From: Saccharibacillus qingshengii
GTDB taxonomy: Bacteria; Bacillota; Bacilli; Paenibacillales; Paenibacillaceae
DNA: 64,000 nucleotides
Assembly (NCBI RefSeq): GCF_013185195.1
Contig: NZ_JAAZWC010000009.1
Span: 62,001-126,000, forward strand
Direction of reading: 5' to 3'
Below, one piece after another: positions 33,719 through 42,206 of the stretch. A program made the translations under genes and the position numbers. Numbering within the stretch: position 1 is the stretch's first letter; the number at the start of each line of letters is the position of its first letter. Under the pieces are notes generated by a model. The model worked only from the letters and a program-made list of their open reading frames with translations, did no database searches and was not told the origin of the DNA.

Positions 33719-35671
33719 TTACTTCAGCGGCGGAGTTTCCGATTCGTCTTCCGGCAGAAAATGCGGAGCCAGATCGCCGATCAGCGAATAATAGTCGCCG
33801 TTCGTGAGCTTCTCCTTGTCGGTGATCCGATCCAGAGTCTCCTGTCGAAGCCAGCCGTCCGCGACGAGGATTTCCAGGGCTCCGCCTTCCGGTGGGGACA
33901 GATCCATGGCGCTTGCGATCAGCTTGGCCGCCGTCTCCAGAGACAGCGGATCGGTCGACGTGCCGTCCGTGCCGGCCAGCGCCGACTGCATGTCTCCCGG
34001 GAAAAAGTCCGGATGCAGCGAACGCATGACGCGTACTGCATTGAAGAAACGCTGGACATTGGCTTCATTGTCCATTCCCCATCCGTCATTGTTATAGCCT
34101 CCGGATGTCAGATACATATTGGCTGCGATCAGCATCCCCGGATAATCTTTGTGCTGCATGAACGCCGGCTGCGGCAGATCCGGCATGGCGAGATCCATCC
34201 CCTGTTTGCGCAGCCGCTGCTGCAGCACTTCGACCTGCTCTTTCGAGCCGGACAATTCGCGCAGGCTCATATTTCCTTCAAGGGCAAGCTTGACCGCGGC
34301 GCCTGCGGCTTGGCCTGTCGCCATGCCGACGGGAATGGTCCGCGCGCTGCCGTGCGGCACGGTGTCGAACCCGGCCGAACGGCCCACGACGAGCAGACCG
34401 TCCACGCCGCGGGGGACAAGCGTCCGCAGCGGCACGCCGTATTGGCTCGGCTGCATCAGCACGGTGCCGATCCGTCCGTCGCTTGTGCTCTGGATATCGA
34501 CCGCATACGAACCGTAAGCGATATCGTCCCAATGGGCGCGGTTCTCCATCACGTCGGCCAGCTTCAACCGGTACTCGGCTTGGAGATGGCGCGATTCCCG
34601 CAAATACAGTTCGCTTGCGACGCCGTCATACTTCAGCGAAGCCATCTCGGGGAAACGCTGTTTGAGGAATTCGACGACCTTGGGCGCTTCTTTCGTTCCG
34701 ACCGCGATTCCCTGCCGCACCGACTCGGGATCGAGCGGATCGACGCCGAACAGCAGCAGGGCATTGATCAGAATGGTGCCGTCGTTCTGACGCCCGATAT
34801 TCAGGCCCCGCATCTTCACTTTGGCCGGGTCGCTCGAGACATACTCCTGGGCTTCCTTATAACCCCAGGAGCTCATCCGGTCGATACCCGCATCTTCGCG
34901 TTTGCCGAGCTTTTCCCAGATTTCCTGGGTCATGCCGCTCATCCGGAAGACGAGGGTAGAAACCATCCGGCTGTTCGTATCGCCGATATCTTCCCGGCCG
35001 ATCGTAAACTTGGCGCCGGCCGCGGCCGCGGCATCGGCATTCTGCGTCGCATCGATCACGGCGGAAGTGAGCACCTTTTTGCGGCTGCCGTCTTGGAGAG
35101 TCAGATTCATGCCGGTCACGGCGATGCGGTCGCCCCGCGTCTCCGTCAGCGGAACCATGGCCTGCGTCTTCATCAGCAGATCGATATTGGATTCGGCTTT
35201 GACCATGCCGTAGAACAAATTGGCGGCCGTATTCACATCAAACGCGGACTCGCCGAAATGATCGTACCATTCATAGAATAGGCCTTTATTCAACTGCTGC
35301 TTCTCACGCAGCTGCGGCAGAAACAACGGCTGCTTGGGAGAGTAGCTGGGGTCGATCATATTCAGCCCGCCGACCGTCATCAGCCCGCCCAGTACGCTTC
35401 GGTCGTGTCCGTCGACAAGCAGGACCTTCAAGCCGTTTCGGGCGGCGGAGACCGCGGCTGTGACGCCTTCGGGGTCTGTTCCGGCGACGATCACATCGTA
35501 GCGATCCGCAATTTCGGTAACGGAGACAACAGGCAGCGGAGCTTCCGGTTTGCCGTGGTTGACGAGTCTGGCATGCTCCAGGTAGCGGATCGTCAGGAAT
35601 CCCGCGAGGCCCAGAACCAGCATGGCGGCAAGGGAGAGGACGACGACTTTTTTCCAGTTTCTCAAACGCAT
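33719..35671 (-). CDS. Membrane-anchored FAD-dependent oxidoreductase
   Basis: 650 residues. One N-terminal transmembrane helix (VVVLSLAAMLVLGLAGFL), then an FAD_oxidored-type fold beginning DVIVAGTDPEGVTAAVSAARNG. The dinucleotide loop is GTDPEG rather than GxGxxG but GGLMTVGGLNM and VVGRSAG (second FAD contact) fit the family. The bulk should lie outside the membrane, unusual for a flavoprotein. Start taken at ATG 35671 just ahead of the helix, with AAAGGA 13 bases upstream. The C-terminal 120 residues look like an S-layer-homology or similar small domain (LETAAKLIASAM). Substrate unknown. Confidence 0.8.
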   Translation of the reverse strand: MRLRNWKKVVVLSLAAMLVLGLAGFLTIRYLEHARLVNHGKPEAPLPVVSVTEIADRYDVIVAGTDPEGVTAAVSAARNGLKVLLVDGHDRSVLGGLMTVGGLNMIDPSYSPKQPLFLPQLREKQQLNKGLFYEWYDHFGESAFDVNTAANLFYGMVKAESNIDLLMKTQAMVPLTETRGDRIAVTGMNLTLQDGSRKKVLTSAVIDATQNADAAAAAGAKFTIGREDIGDTNSRMVSTLVFRMSGMTQEIWEKLGKREDAGIDRMSSWGYKEAQEYVSSDPAKVKMRGLNIGRQNDGTILINALLLFGVDPLDPESVRQGIAVGTKEAPKVVEFLKQRFPEMASLKYDGVASELYLRESRHLQAEYRLKLADVMENRAHWDDIAYGSYAVDIQSTSDGRIGTVLMQPSQYGVPLRTLVPRGVDGLLVVGRSAGFDTVPHGSARTIPVGMATGQAAGAAVKLALEGNMSLRELSGSKEQVEVLQQRLRKQGMDLAMPDLPQPAFMQHKDYPGMLIAANMYLTSGGYNNDGWGMDNEANVQRFFNAVRVMRSLHPDFFPGDMQSALAGTDGTSTDPLSLETAAKLIASAMDLSPPEGGALEILVADGWLRQETLDRITDKEKLTNGDYYSLIGDLAPHFLPEDESETPPLK

Positions 35672-35995
35672 TTGAATGTGTAATTCCTTTCTTCGATTCG
35701 GCGGTACAGCCGCATTTGCGCAGGGTTTTTTCCGGACGCATGGTTTGACTATATCGGTTTTTTGGCAGCCGGACAAGGTTTAGTGATCCATTTCAGAGAG
35801 AGGGTTTTTCCGTAAAAAGCCCGGATTTTTCTGTGGAAAGTTCGGAAAAAAGCCCGTTTGCCGTTAAAAAAACCGAAATAAAAGAAGATTTTAAGCAAAA
35901 AACACTTTAAACAGGAATTAAGACTCATACATTTAGGTCTAATTGCATAGTAGGATTGGGTAGCATTACGAATTTTCGGTATAGGAGGTGTTGAA

Positions 35996-36502
35996 ATGGA
36001 AAAGATCTCTTTCAGTAAAGGAGATTCGGGAGATTGGGGAATGAATTACCGGACTTCGAATATCGTAAACCCGGATCTGCTGGACAAAAGTCCAAAAAGC
36101 GAAGGAATCGGATCGAAGTCGATCTTGCAAAAAGACGCGGCCGGGTCGGTGGACGAATCTAATGGAGAAAAAAATTCGGCCAGTCAGACGGAGCGCAAAA
36201 AGCATGATGATCTGATGGCCCGGAAGTTGGAAGAAGAACATCTGGCGCAGCAGCGTCTGCTCCAAACGTTCTACAGCGAGAAGCTGCGGATCGAGATGTC
36301 GCCCGAGAAATTCAAAGATTCAATGAAATCGATGGCCGAACGTTCAATCGAACAGTTGATGAGCCGGGAAGGCTCATCGCTGAAGCTGGAATGGAAATCG
36401 GAGCTGCATCAGTTCAGCCTGGCAATCAGCATGGAGGCCTACGACAAACTGAACGAGGAGAATTCCCGGAAGCCGGAACTCGTCGGATCGGACCAATCGT
36501 AA
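35996..36502 (+). CDS. Hypothetical protein
   Basis: 168 residues. A disordered, polar N-terminal half is followed by a charged helical stretch (HDDLMARKLEEEHLAQQRLL) and a small alpha/beta end. AGGAGG precedes the ATG and a terminator follows, so this is a real single-gene unit. No family recognised. The 220-bp AT-rich stretch before it holds no gene and presumably carries its promoter. Confidence 0.65.
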   Translation: MEKISFSKGDSGDWGMNYRTSNIVNPDLLDKSPKSEGIGSKSILQKDAAGSVDESNGEKNSASQTERKKHDDLMARKLEEEHLAQQRLLQTFYSEKLRIEMSPEKFKDSMKSMAERSIEQLMSREGSSLKLEWKSELHQFSLAISMEAYDKLNEENSRKPELVGSDQS

Positions 36503-36520
36503 ACGGCTGCCACCTATTAG

Positions 36521-36557
36521 AAGCGCTTTTTCCGGATAACGGAAAGGCGCTTTTTTT
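36521..36557 (+). terminator. Intrinsic terminator
   Basis: AAGCGCtTTTtCCG pairs with CGGAAAgGCGCTT and runs into T7. Confidence 0.85.
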
Positions 36558-36776
36558 GTGTACAAAGGCAGTGAAACCTTCCAATATCATCAGCCAAGTG
36601 AACCAGCCGCTGTCTGAACGGAGATAACCGGTTCGTATTTGGCCGGATTCGCGAGAATCAGTCCAACGCTTCGATTTCCGAAAATTCGGGGATCGAAGTT
36701 TTTTTGCGTGGGGCGGGAACTTTTGCGCGGCGCTGCAGTTTTATTGACCGAGAGTGACGTCAGGAGGAAACGGGAT

Positions 36777-37337
36777 ATGGAGCATGAGGATCGACAAGCG
36801 CAGGCCGGCGAACCGTCGGTATCCGGTCCGTCCGACGAACGCGGAGTCCTTTTGAAGCGCATGATGGAGAATTACGGCAGCGATGTGTGGCATTATGCTT
36901 ATTTTTTGACGCGCAGCCGCGATTTGGCCGACGATATTGCCCAGGATACGTTTGTCAAAGCGTACGGGGCATTGGATTCTTTTCGGGGAGAAGCGAAGAT
37001 CAAGACGTGGCTGCTGTCGATTACGCGTCATACGGCGTTCGATTATCGACGTTCCGCTTTTGCAAGGCGCAGCGTGCCGATGGACCGGCTGCCCGAACGG
37101 GAGCGGGCAGAGTCGGCGGAAGAAGCCTATATGCGCCGCGAGGATTCCGTGCAGGTCTGGGCGGTTATCATGCAGCTGCCGGATCGGTACCGCGAAGTGC
37201 TGGTGCTGGATCTCAAACACGATCTGAGGCTGGCCGAAATCGCGCAGCTGCTCGGCATTGCGGAAGGAACCGTCAAATCCCGGTTGTTCCGGGCAAGAGC
37301 CAAAGTCGGAAAAAGATTAAAGGAGGAACGGGAATGA
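36777..37337 (+). CDS. ECF-family RNA polymerase sigma factor
   Basis: 186 residues. Region 2 (VWHYAYFLTRSRDLADDIAQD, FRGEAKIKTWLLSITRHTA) and region 4 (LPDRYREVLVLDLKHDLRL, IAEGTVKSRLFRAR) are complete. AGGAGG lies ten bases before ATG 36777. The stop overlaps the ATG of the following membrane protein, which is likely its anti-sigma factor. SigW-like in appearance, suggesting an envelope-stress role, but the target promoters are not visible here. Confidence 0.92.
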   Translation: MEHEDRQAQAGEPSVSGPSDERGVLLKRMMENYGSDVWHYAYFLTRSRDLADDIAQDTFVKAYGALDSFRGEAKIKTWLLSITRHTAFDYRRSAFARRSVPMDRLPERERAESAEEAYMRREDSVQVWAVIMQLPDRYREVLVLDLKHDLRLAEIAQLLGIAEGTVKSRLFRARAKVGKRLKEERE

Positions 37338-38398
37338 ACGAGCGGAAACCGGATTGGTACAAGCGGGCTCAGACAGGTCCGTTCGAACGAGAACCGTTCA
37401 CCGAAGCGGATATGCGGCGCATCGAACAGGTCGTGCAAGAGCGGTATTCGGACGAACCGAAGCCTACTCGCCTGAATCGCAAACCGCGAACCGATGCGGC
37501 TGTCGGTGCAGTGCGGTTGACGCGGACTGCGCGGATATCGGCTGCGGCTGCGCTTTTGCTGCTTGCGGGAGGAGGCGTCTATACGGCGGTGCAGATATCC
37601 GGCTGCCCGCCGACCCAAGCGGTGATGTCGAGCCCGGGCGGAGACGCTGCGGATCCGTCTAAAACGAAGAGGGTACCGCCTGAAGGCGTTTCGACCTTTT
37701 TGCTCGGGGGGACGACTTATTTTTACGACGATTCGGCCGCTAGGATTCCCGAGTGGACGCGCGCTGTACGCACGACGGAGGGAATCGTATGGACGCCGGC
37801 TCCACAGATGACAGGCCGGGCGATGATGATCCGCAGCATGAGTGTGGACGATCATCCGACGACGCCGTTCCAGCTGTATTTTAGCGATCCCAACCAACAG
37901 CAGCTTACGGAGAAAAATTCGTTCATGCTGCCCGGCATGCCGCTGCAAGGCCAGGATTCGTCGCGCTACGGCTACATCGATAACTTGTGGGCCGTCGGCG
38001 GACATGTCGTGTATACGACGAGCATGCATGTGGCGGGAGATTCGCGGCGCGAAGAAGAACAGGCTTGGATCGTGGATACGCGTGGGCTGCCGACGGCGCC
38101 AAGCCCCGGGACCGATATGAACGTGCATCCCCTGACAGATTTCGATTCGGAAGGCGGGCACCCGCTCGAACTGGCTTACGACGAAGCCAACGGTCTGCTG
38201 ATCTATACGATGCGGGTACCTCCCGAAGACGGCGGAACCGAAGGCGAAGAGCACTTGATCGCCCAGCAGTTGGACAACGGAGGAAAAGTATTCGTCGAAT
38301 GGTACGGGAGCGATATACGAACGAAAGCCGACGGATCCATGAGCATCGATTACAAATTGGACGGCGTGACCCATACGGCGAAACGGCTCAGTCCTTAA
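37334..38398 (+). CDS. Membrane anti-sigma factor candidate
   Basis: 354 residues. A cytoplasmic N-terminus of about 70 residues, a single transmembrane helix (ISAAAALLLLAGGGVYTAV), and a large extracytoplasmic beta-rich domain. It overlaps the ECF sigma stop by four bases (ATGA) and has AGGAGG upstream. The topology and coupling are those of an anti-sigma factor, although no zinc-binding HxxxCxxC motif is present in the cytoplasmic part. Sensor ligand unknown. Confidence 0.75.
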   Translation: MNERKPDWYKRAQTGPFEREPFTEADMRRIEQVVQERYSDEPKPTRLNRKPRTDAAVGAVRLTRTARISAAAALLLLAGGGVYTAVQISGCPPTQAVMSSPGGDAADPSKTKRVPPEGVSTFLLGGTTYFYDDSAARIPEWTRAVRTTEGIVWTPAPQMTGRAMMIRSMSVDDHPTTPFQLYFSDPNQQQLTEKNSFMLPGMPLQGQDSSRYGYIDNLWAVGGHVVYTTSMHVAGDSRREEEQAWIVDTRGLPTAPSPGTDMNVHPLTDFDSEGGHPLELAYDEANGLLIYTMRVPPEDGGTEGEEHLIAQQLDNGGKVFVEWYGSDIRTKADGSMSIDYKLDGVTHTAKRLSP

Positions 38399-38432
38399 CC
38401 CGGCATACAGCCCGTAATAGGGAGCGCAGCGG

Positions 38433-38478
38433 AAAAAGCGGACGAAACGATCATTGAGACCGTTTCGTCCGCTTTTTG
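38433..38478. terminator. Bidirectional terminator
   Basis: AAAAAGCGGACGAAACG pairs with CGTTTCGTCCGCTTTTT, loop about 12 nt, between convergent genes. Confidence 0.88.
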
Positions 38479-38621
38479 TGGATTTTGAAAAACAGCTTTA
38501 CCCGCCACCGTCTGTTCGGTTTGTTTCGTCCGAAGTCGGCTGCACCTGATATCCGGCCGTTCGGCGAGCATCACCTTGCAAGCCGGATACGGAGCTGCGC
38601 TTTCTTCTCGGATGTGCTGCG

Positions 38622-40064
38622 TTATCCATGATGCGGCGCGGCGGAGGGGGCGATCTTCGGGCTGCCGATGTGCCGCTTTGCGGGCAGCATGTCTTTGCGC
38701 CGATAGATGCCGAGGATCAGGCCGACGATCGCGCAGTGCACGATCGTCGAACTTCCGCCGTAGCCGATAAACGGCAGCAGCAGGCTCGTAAAAGGCAGCA
38801 GGCTGAGCGAAGCGCCGATGCCGTAGATCCACTGTCCGGCCAGCAAAATAGACAAGCCGGCTGCCATTGAACGTCCAATCGGATCGCCGATTTTCCGTAC
38901 GGTATGCAGCAGCAGGACGATCAGCCATACGATGGAAGCCACGAGAAGGCCCGCCATAATCCAGCCGAAGCTGTACGTCAGATAAGGAAAGATTGTGTCG
39001 GAATGGGCATAGACGATCGAACGGCCCGACGATCCGAATCCCCGGCCGAACCACCCTCCTTCCCGGATGGCGACAGCCATGGCGTCATTCATATAATGGG
39101 CATCCGGACTTTGCAGACGGGGAGCGAAAATGGCTTGAAACCGGTCCTGCCAGTGCGGATTGCGCAGGTACAAACCCGCTGCCCAGGCCGCCGCCGCCGC
39201 AGGAAGCGGATAGAGGTACAGCTTGGCGCCTCCCGCTCTGGCATACAATAAAGTGGCGGCGATCAGATACAGCCCGAGCGCCAGCCAGGCCAGCAGATCA
39301 AAGTAGACGTATAAAGCTGTCGGCAGAAGAATGACGCCGATTGCGATCGAATGCCGGATACTCCGTCCGGGCGCATGCCGGAGAGACAACCGATCCAGGA
39401 CACCCGGAAGAGCAAGGACGAACAGCACGAACATGCAGAGCGTCCCGTTGAAAGTCAAAGGTCCGACCGAGATCCAGCCTGAGTTCCCGTTGACGGTTAC
39501 GGAAGCGAATGTAAATAAAAAGATCATCAGCAGAGCCGTGCCCGTGTACAGCGAGACCGCATACTTATTCAGTAGGCGATAGTCGAACAAGCAGCAGGCG
39601 ATCAGCACAACGACGCCCATCCCGTAAAAAAACAGCTGCTGTTTGCCCGGATTGAAGGATTCGAACATACTCGTACCCGAGGCGGCAAGCGAGAACAGCG
39701 CCAGCAGGCCAATTCCCGCCATCACCGCAAGCGGCACCAGCAGCCGCCAATTGAACTTCGGCCGGTGGACCTGTCCAAGCGTGCCGCCGATTTCGTCCGC
39801 GTCGCCCATTTGCTCCATCGCCCAGGCGGCGGCTTCAACCGGCGAAGCGCCTTCGTCTTTTTTGGATGCGATCAGCTCTTCGATATGTCCGCGCATCTCG
39901 TCCCGAAGCTCCGGATGCAGTTCCTTGGCTCGGATACGGGCGCATAGGCGGTCGAGGTAGGCATTGATCGAAGTTTCCGCTTCCCGGCGTTCCAGTCCCC
40001 GTACATGGGCATCGCGATCTGCGGTCGCATCCGGCTGCCCGGTCTTGCGCTGATCGTCGTTCAT
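38622..40064 (-). CDS. FtsW/RodA/SpoVE-family protein with a soluble N-terminal domain
   Basis: 480 residues. The N-terminal ~95 residues are soluble and resemble the permease-prefix/HAAS domain (RDEMRGHIEELIASKKDEG, AAWAMEQMGDADEIG) that is often co-encoded with PadR regulators. About ten transmembrane helices of the SEDS fold follow, including GNSGWISVGPLTFNGTL and a C-terminal PFIGYGGSSTI, the typical SEDS PFISYGGSS. SEDS proteins polymerise peptidoglycan glycan strands with a partner penicillin-binding protein. Its ATG overlaps the PadR gene stop by four bases, so it is part of the PadR-controlled operon. Confidence 0.85.
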   Translation of the reverse strand: MNDDQRKTGQPDATADRDAHVRGLERREAETSINAYLDRLCARIRAKELHPELRDEMRGHIEELIASKKDEGASPVEAAAWAMEQMGDADEIGGTLGQVHRPKFNWRLLVPLAVMAGIGLLALFSLAASGTSMFESFNPGKQQLFFYGMGVVVLIACCLFDYRLLNKYAVSLYTGTALLMIFLFTFASVTVNGNSGWISVGPLTFNGTLCMFVLFVLALPGVLDRLSLRHAPGRSIRHSIAIGVILLPTALYVYFDLLAWLALGLYLIAATLLYARAGGAKLYLYPLPAAAAAWAAGLYLRNPHWQDRFQAIFAPRLQSPDAHYMNDAMAVAIREGGWFGRGFGSSGRSIVYAHSDTIFPYLTYSFGWIMAGLLVASIVWLIVLLLHTVRKIGDPIGRSMAAGLSILLAGQWIYGIGASLSLLPFTSLLLPFIGYGGSSTIVHCAIVGLILGIYRRKDMLPAKRHIGSPKIAPSAAPHHG

Positions 40065-40393
40065 GAACGTCCCTCCCCAAGCACCGCGTTGACCGCGCCG
40101 CTGAACATCCGCCATTCGTCTTTCTTCTCCTTGAGCTGCTTCAGCCCCGCTTCGGTGACCGTGTAATATTTGCGTTTGCGGCCGCTGCTTTCTTCCCAAT
40201 GCGCCGCGACCCAGCTCTCCGCTTCCATGGCGTGCAGGATCGGGTAGAGCGTCCCTTCCTTGAGGGCGAACACGCCGTCCGAACGGCTGTCCAGTTCTTT
40301 GATCAGCTCGTAGCCGTACATGCTTTTGCCGGACAGGACGGTCAGGACAAGCGTCCCGGTCGAGCCTTTGAGCAGTTCTTTGCTTACTTTCAT
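40061..40393 (-). CDS. PadR-family transcriptional regulator
   Basis: 110 residues: GKSMYGYELIKELD, KEGTLYPILHAMEAE and GRKRKYYTVTEAGLKQLKE are the PadR winged-helix signature, followed by a short dimerising helix. First gene of the operon with the SEDS protein. A perfect dyad in its promoter region probably binds the protein itself. Confidence 0.92.
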   Translation of the reverse strand: MKVSKELLKGSTGTLVLTVLSGKSMYGYELIKELDSRSDGVFALKEGTLYPILHAMEAESWVAAHWEESSGRKRKYYTVTEAGLKQLKEKKDEWRMFSGAVNAVLGEGRS

Positions 40394-40416
40394 CGCGGCG
40401 GGTCTCCTTTGTGCTT

Positions 40417-40437
40417 ATACATAGAATTACTATGTAT
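40417..40437. promoter_or_regulatory. Probable PadR operator
   Basis: ATACATAG-5 bp-CTATGTAT, an 8-bp perfect inverted repeat 24 bp upstream of the padR-type start; a second partial palindrome TATGTACATA lies just upstream on the operon's 5' side. PadR proteins typically bind ATGT/ACAT dyads at their own promoter. Confidence 0.65.
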
Positions 40438-40580
40438 CGTAAATCTATGTACATATACCTGTCAAGTTCGAAGTTAAATATGATGACCAAGTTAACTTAG
40501 GATCGAAGTCAAAAGGTTAAGGATCGATCATGTAACTAAATTTGAAATAACTAGACAGTTAACCGAAGTTAGGCATAAAA

Positions 40581-40611
40581 AAATAATCTCTCGCAGAGAG
40601 AGATTATTTCA
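40581..40611 (-). terminator. Hairpin downstream of the SH3 lipoprotein gene
   Basis: AAATAATCTCTC pairs with GAGAGATTATTT with a very short loop; on the minus strand it is followed by a T-rich run (TTTTATGCC). Confidence 0.7.
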
Positions 40612-40640
40612 GAAGTTGAATAAGAAAGGCAGGTTGCAAG

Positions 40641-41411
40641 TCATCGAATAACTTTTCCACTAATCCATCCGTAAGTTCCGCTAGGAGACCATACTTCGTA
40701 CCAAGTTCTTCCGTCCGTCGAATCGTATATCGATTCGCCCCAATACTCTAGGCGGTCGTTCAGATAAACGACGGCTGCTGGAGAGGCATCAATCGACGGA
40801 TAGGAACGCATATTAGCCTGATCGACGATCACGGTTAGATATTCGCTCTGCGCTGAATAATCTACAGCCCCTGAGTAATATCTTCCATCCGATTGTTTGA
40901 CGACTTTGCTGCTTACCCACCCGATACTGCCATCTTGTAATTGTGCTTGATACCAGGTTCTTCCGTCCGTTGGATCAAAATTTTTACGATGCATATAAAG
41001 CGCTTCTTGATCTTCATATAAAATGCCGACGGATCTCGAATCGATGCTGGGAGCTACACGTACGTTAATTTGTGAAGTAGTTGGACGAAGATAGTCTACT
41101 GCTTGTTCAGCAGTGCTTTCCTCGACCGAATAACTGGCTTCGATTACAGGCTTCTGTACCTCAGGTTCTTTTTGATTGGTCAACTTAGAAACAGGGTTAG
41201 CTGAAACGGCAGGGGACGCCGATTTGACAGTCTTGGCCGGATCGACCGAAGCAGCAGCTTCTGTATGCGAAGCATTGACAGGCGAAGTCGGTTCCTCCGC
41301 AGTTGCAGCAGGCTTTCCTTCATCTTTGATCGTAATTTGAATACCGCCGCAACCTCCCAAAACTAGAGGCAGGAGAAGCAAAGCTCCACATAGACATATT
41401 TTCTTTTTCAT
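40641..41411 (-). CDS. Lipoprotein with two bacterial SH3-like domains
   Basis: 256 residues. Lipobox LGGC, an Ala/Ser/Pro-rich linker of about 90 residues, then two SH3b domains sharing NVRVAPSIDSRSVG / NMRSYPSIDASPAAV starts and GRTWYQAQL..GSIGWVSSKVV / GRTWYEVWS..GTYGWISGKVI ends. SH3b domains bind cell-wall peptides or glycans. AT-richer than its neighbours, possibly acquired. No enzymatic domain. Confidence 0.85.
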   Translation of the reverse strand: MKKKICLCGALLLLPLVLGGCGGIQITIKDEGKPAATAEEPTSPVNASHTEAAASVDPAKTVKSASPAVSANPVSKLTNQKEPEVQKPVIEASYSVEESTAEQAVDYLRPTTSQINVRVAPSIDSRSVGILYEDQEALYMHRKNFDPTDGRTWYQAQLQDGSIGWVSSKVVKQSDGRYYSGAVDYSAQSEYLTVIVDQANMRSYPSIDASPAAVVYLNDRLEYWGESIYDSTDGRTWYEVWSPSGTYGWISGKVIR

Positions 41412-41549
41412 GGTTCATCCCTCTTCAATGAATTTAGGTATAAAAGACTAATCCTTTCGACCTTATTAACATTATAGGATCAAATATACAAAAAGTACAT
41501 ATGATAGATTGTTTTGTTAAGTTAAATTGAGTTGCTAACATTTGCTGTC

Positions 41550-41578
41550 TTGACATTTACTGAAAACTAGTGTTAAAA
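41550..41578 (+). promoter_or_regulatory. Probable promoter of the proS leader
   Basis: TTGACA at 41550-41555, 17-bp spacer, TTAAAA at 41573-41578. Confidence 0.55.
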
Positions 41579-41585
41579 ATATTTT

Positions 41586-41912
41586 ACAACTATTTATTAT
41601 GCCTGCGATCAACAGCCATGACCGGAACCCTAACCCGCGAACGCCGCCGTATGCTGCGGCGCATCCGTCTGCCGACAGAGAAGAATCCCTTGAGCTGCGA
41701 GGATTCCCGGCAGACCCGCGGCGGCCCTATTCCGCGAGCTGCGGCGCTTCAATCGCCGCCGGATGTCCCCGTTACCGGACATCGAGCCTTTTTGCGCCGC
41801 TGCGGCTGCCGACCGGATATCCTTCTCTCGAGAGGATCCGCTGTGGTTCGCCTGCGCAGGAAGGGAACCAGGGTGGTACCGCGAAGACGCATTCGTCCCT
41901 AACGAATGCGTC
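41586..41912 (+). promoter_or_regulatory. T-box leader of proS (terminator hairpin separated from its T-run)
   Basis: The invariant T-box AACCAGGGTGGTACCGCG lies at 41866-41883 and is followed by the stem-loop GACGCATTC / GAATGCGTC (41886-41912) whose loop holds the usual CGTCCCT. T-box leaders sense uncharged tRNA; the downstream proS implies tRNA-Pro. I could not place stem I and the specifier loop with certainty. Uniquely here, the T-run that should follow the hairpin is not present: a 200-bp element intervenes before a second identical hairpin with T6. Confidence 0.85.
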
Positions 41913-42112
41913 AGGCTGTCGAGAAAGTCCTATTCGTTGTAGAAGCTCGTCGGCTGCGGGAGAAATTCGTTCCGGTCGCGTGTTGAAATCGGGGAAAAGG
42001 ATTGAAATTTAGCGGAATTCCCCCGATTTCAAAGGCGAACACTGTCGTTCCTACACTGAATTTCTCCCTTCGCCTCCTTGCTTCATTTAGGATTAGACTT
42101 TCTCGACACGTT
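41913..42112 (+). mobile_element. Non-coding inverted-repeat element, copy A (MITE-like)
   Basis: About 200 bp with imperfect terminal inverted repeats (AGGCTGTCGAGAAAGTC at the left; GACTTTCTCGACACGT at the right) and nested internal dyads (GGGAGAAATTC/GAATTTCTCCC; TTGAAATCGGGG/CCCCGATTTCAA). No transposase. It is flanked by 27-bp identical copies of the proS terminator hairpin (41886-41912 and 42113-42139), read as a target duplication. Nearly identical to copy B at 44599 in the opposite orientation. Confidence 0.85.
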
Positions 42113-42145
42113 GACGCATTCGTCCCTAACGAATGCGTCTTTTTT
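42113..42145 (+). terminator. Second copy of the proS T-box terminator hairpin
   Basis: Same 27-bp hairpin as 41886-41912, now with the T6 run, 200 bp away from the T-box sequence that should compete with it. Confidence 0.8.
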
Positions 42146-42206
42146 GTGTGCTCTGCCTGTGCTTCATCCGTTTGGCCTACTCATTTTGTTGAAGGAGAGA
42201 TTTATT

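Noticed and set aside
41913-42112. The ~200-bp repeat as an extra riboswitch or part of the T-box
   Set aside because: The same sequence occurs inverted at 44,599-44,801 next to an unrelated gene, flanked there by a different duplicated hairpin.
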